This document shows, in pieces, positions 5,271-5,351 of a stretch of 5,351 bases of DNA. The stretch covers positions 1 through 5,351 of the forward strand of contig NZ_CAMLHF010000279.1 of NCBI RefSeq assembly GCF_946479715.1. Reading direction: 5' to 3'. A model generated the notes under the pieces. The model saw nothing but the letters and a program-made list of their open reading frames with translations. It was not told the DNA's origin and searched no databases. Positions within the stretch are counted from its first letter, which is position 1. The number at the start of each line of letters is the position of its first letter. Made by a program: the position numbers and the translations under genes. The DNA is from an uncultured Pedobacter sp. (GTDB lineage Bacteria; Bacteroidota; Bacteroidia; Sphingobacteriales; Sphingobacteriaceae).

Positions 5271-5351
5271 CTGGGTTTCTTTTATGGTTTTATTGATGCT
5301 GTTGGTGTCGGAGGATGGGGTTCTATTGTTTTGTCTAGCTTAATAGCCGGA
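5271..5351 (+). pseudogene. In-frame continuation of the TSUP transporter after the stop codon (second repeat, cut by window edge)
   Basis: Immediately after TAA 5268-5270 the same frame stays open for 27 codons to the window edge, reading LGFFYGFIDAVGVGGW then GSIVLSSLIAG. This resembles the opening of the second TSUP repeat and also mirrors the first repeat in the same protein (GGFVFAMIDGAIG). No ATG lies in this frame within the visible stretch, so a separate start is not evident. From memory of the family, the Gly-rich loop here usually reads close to GGGGWGP; V and S at two of these sites (GTC, TCT) are each one base from Gly and Pro, which fits decay. The rest of the gene is outside the window. 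Confidence 0.7.

Noticed and set aside
5284..5351. ATG at 5284 as the start of a separate downstream gene.
   Set aside because: It is out of frame with the transporter-like reading; the transporter-like residues are in the frame that continues directly from the stop codon.

Overview
The window looks like chromosomal DNA from a member of the Bacteroidota, most likely the Sphingobacteriaceae (Pedobacter or Mucilaginibacter-like). This rests on AT-rich intergenic DNA, a perfect Bacteroidota-type -7 promoter element (TAnnTTTG), mostly weak A-rich ribosome-binding regions, and the style of the siroheme/sulfite reductase proteins. The genus is an inference from memory of the families; no search was run.

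Layout: (1) 1-486, plus strand, is the C-terminal part of an alkaline-phosphatase-superfamily hydrolase that begins before the window. (2) 502-813, minus strand, is a small lysine-rich, histone-H1-like protein. It converges on gene 1, and both stop codons lie in one shared hairpin terminator. (3) 814-1217 is a 404-base gap. It holds a weak minus-strand promoter, a doubtful 36-codon ORF, a promoter at 1062-1069 and a structured leader that ends in a strong intrinsic terminator only 19 bases before the next start codon. (4) 1218 to the end, plus strand, is a tight operon of siroheme-dependent sulfite reductase with an extra HEPN-like C-terminal domain, uroporphyrinogen-III C-methyltransferase, and a precorrin-2 dehydrogenase/ferrochelatase domain fused to a TSUP (TauE/SafE) membrane transporter.

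The operon is coherent. The methyltransferase and dehydrogenase/ferrochelatase domains make siroheme, the reductase uses siroheme and a 4Fe-4S cluster to reduce sulfite to sulfide for cysteine synthesis, and the TSUP part probably moves a sulfur oxyanion or organosulfonate.

Two points deserve most attention. First, the sulfite reductase leader has the layout of a cysteine-sensing transcription attenuator. It has an 18-codon ORF rich in Cys and Met, three RNA pairings in which each excludes the next (1:2, 2:3, 3:4), and a terminator. I know of no described system of this kind in this position, and the case rests on sequence alone. Second, the fused transporter gene is cut by an in-frame TAA at 5268-5270, exactly between the two TSUP repeats. 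The reading frame after it still encodes the start of the second repeat, so this is either a fresh nonsense mutation, a sequencing error, or a deliberately halved transporter.
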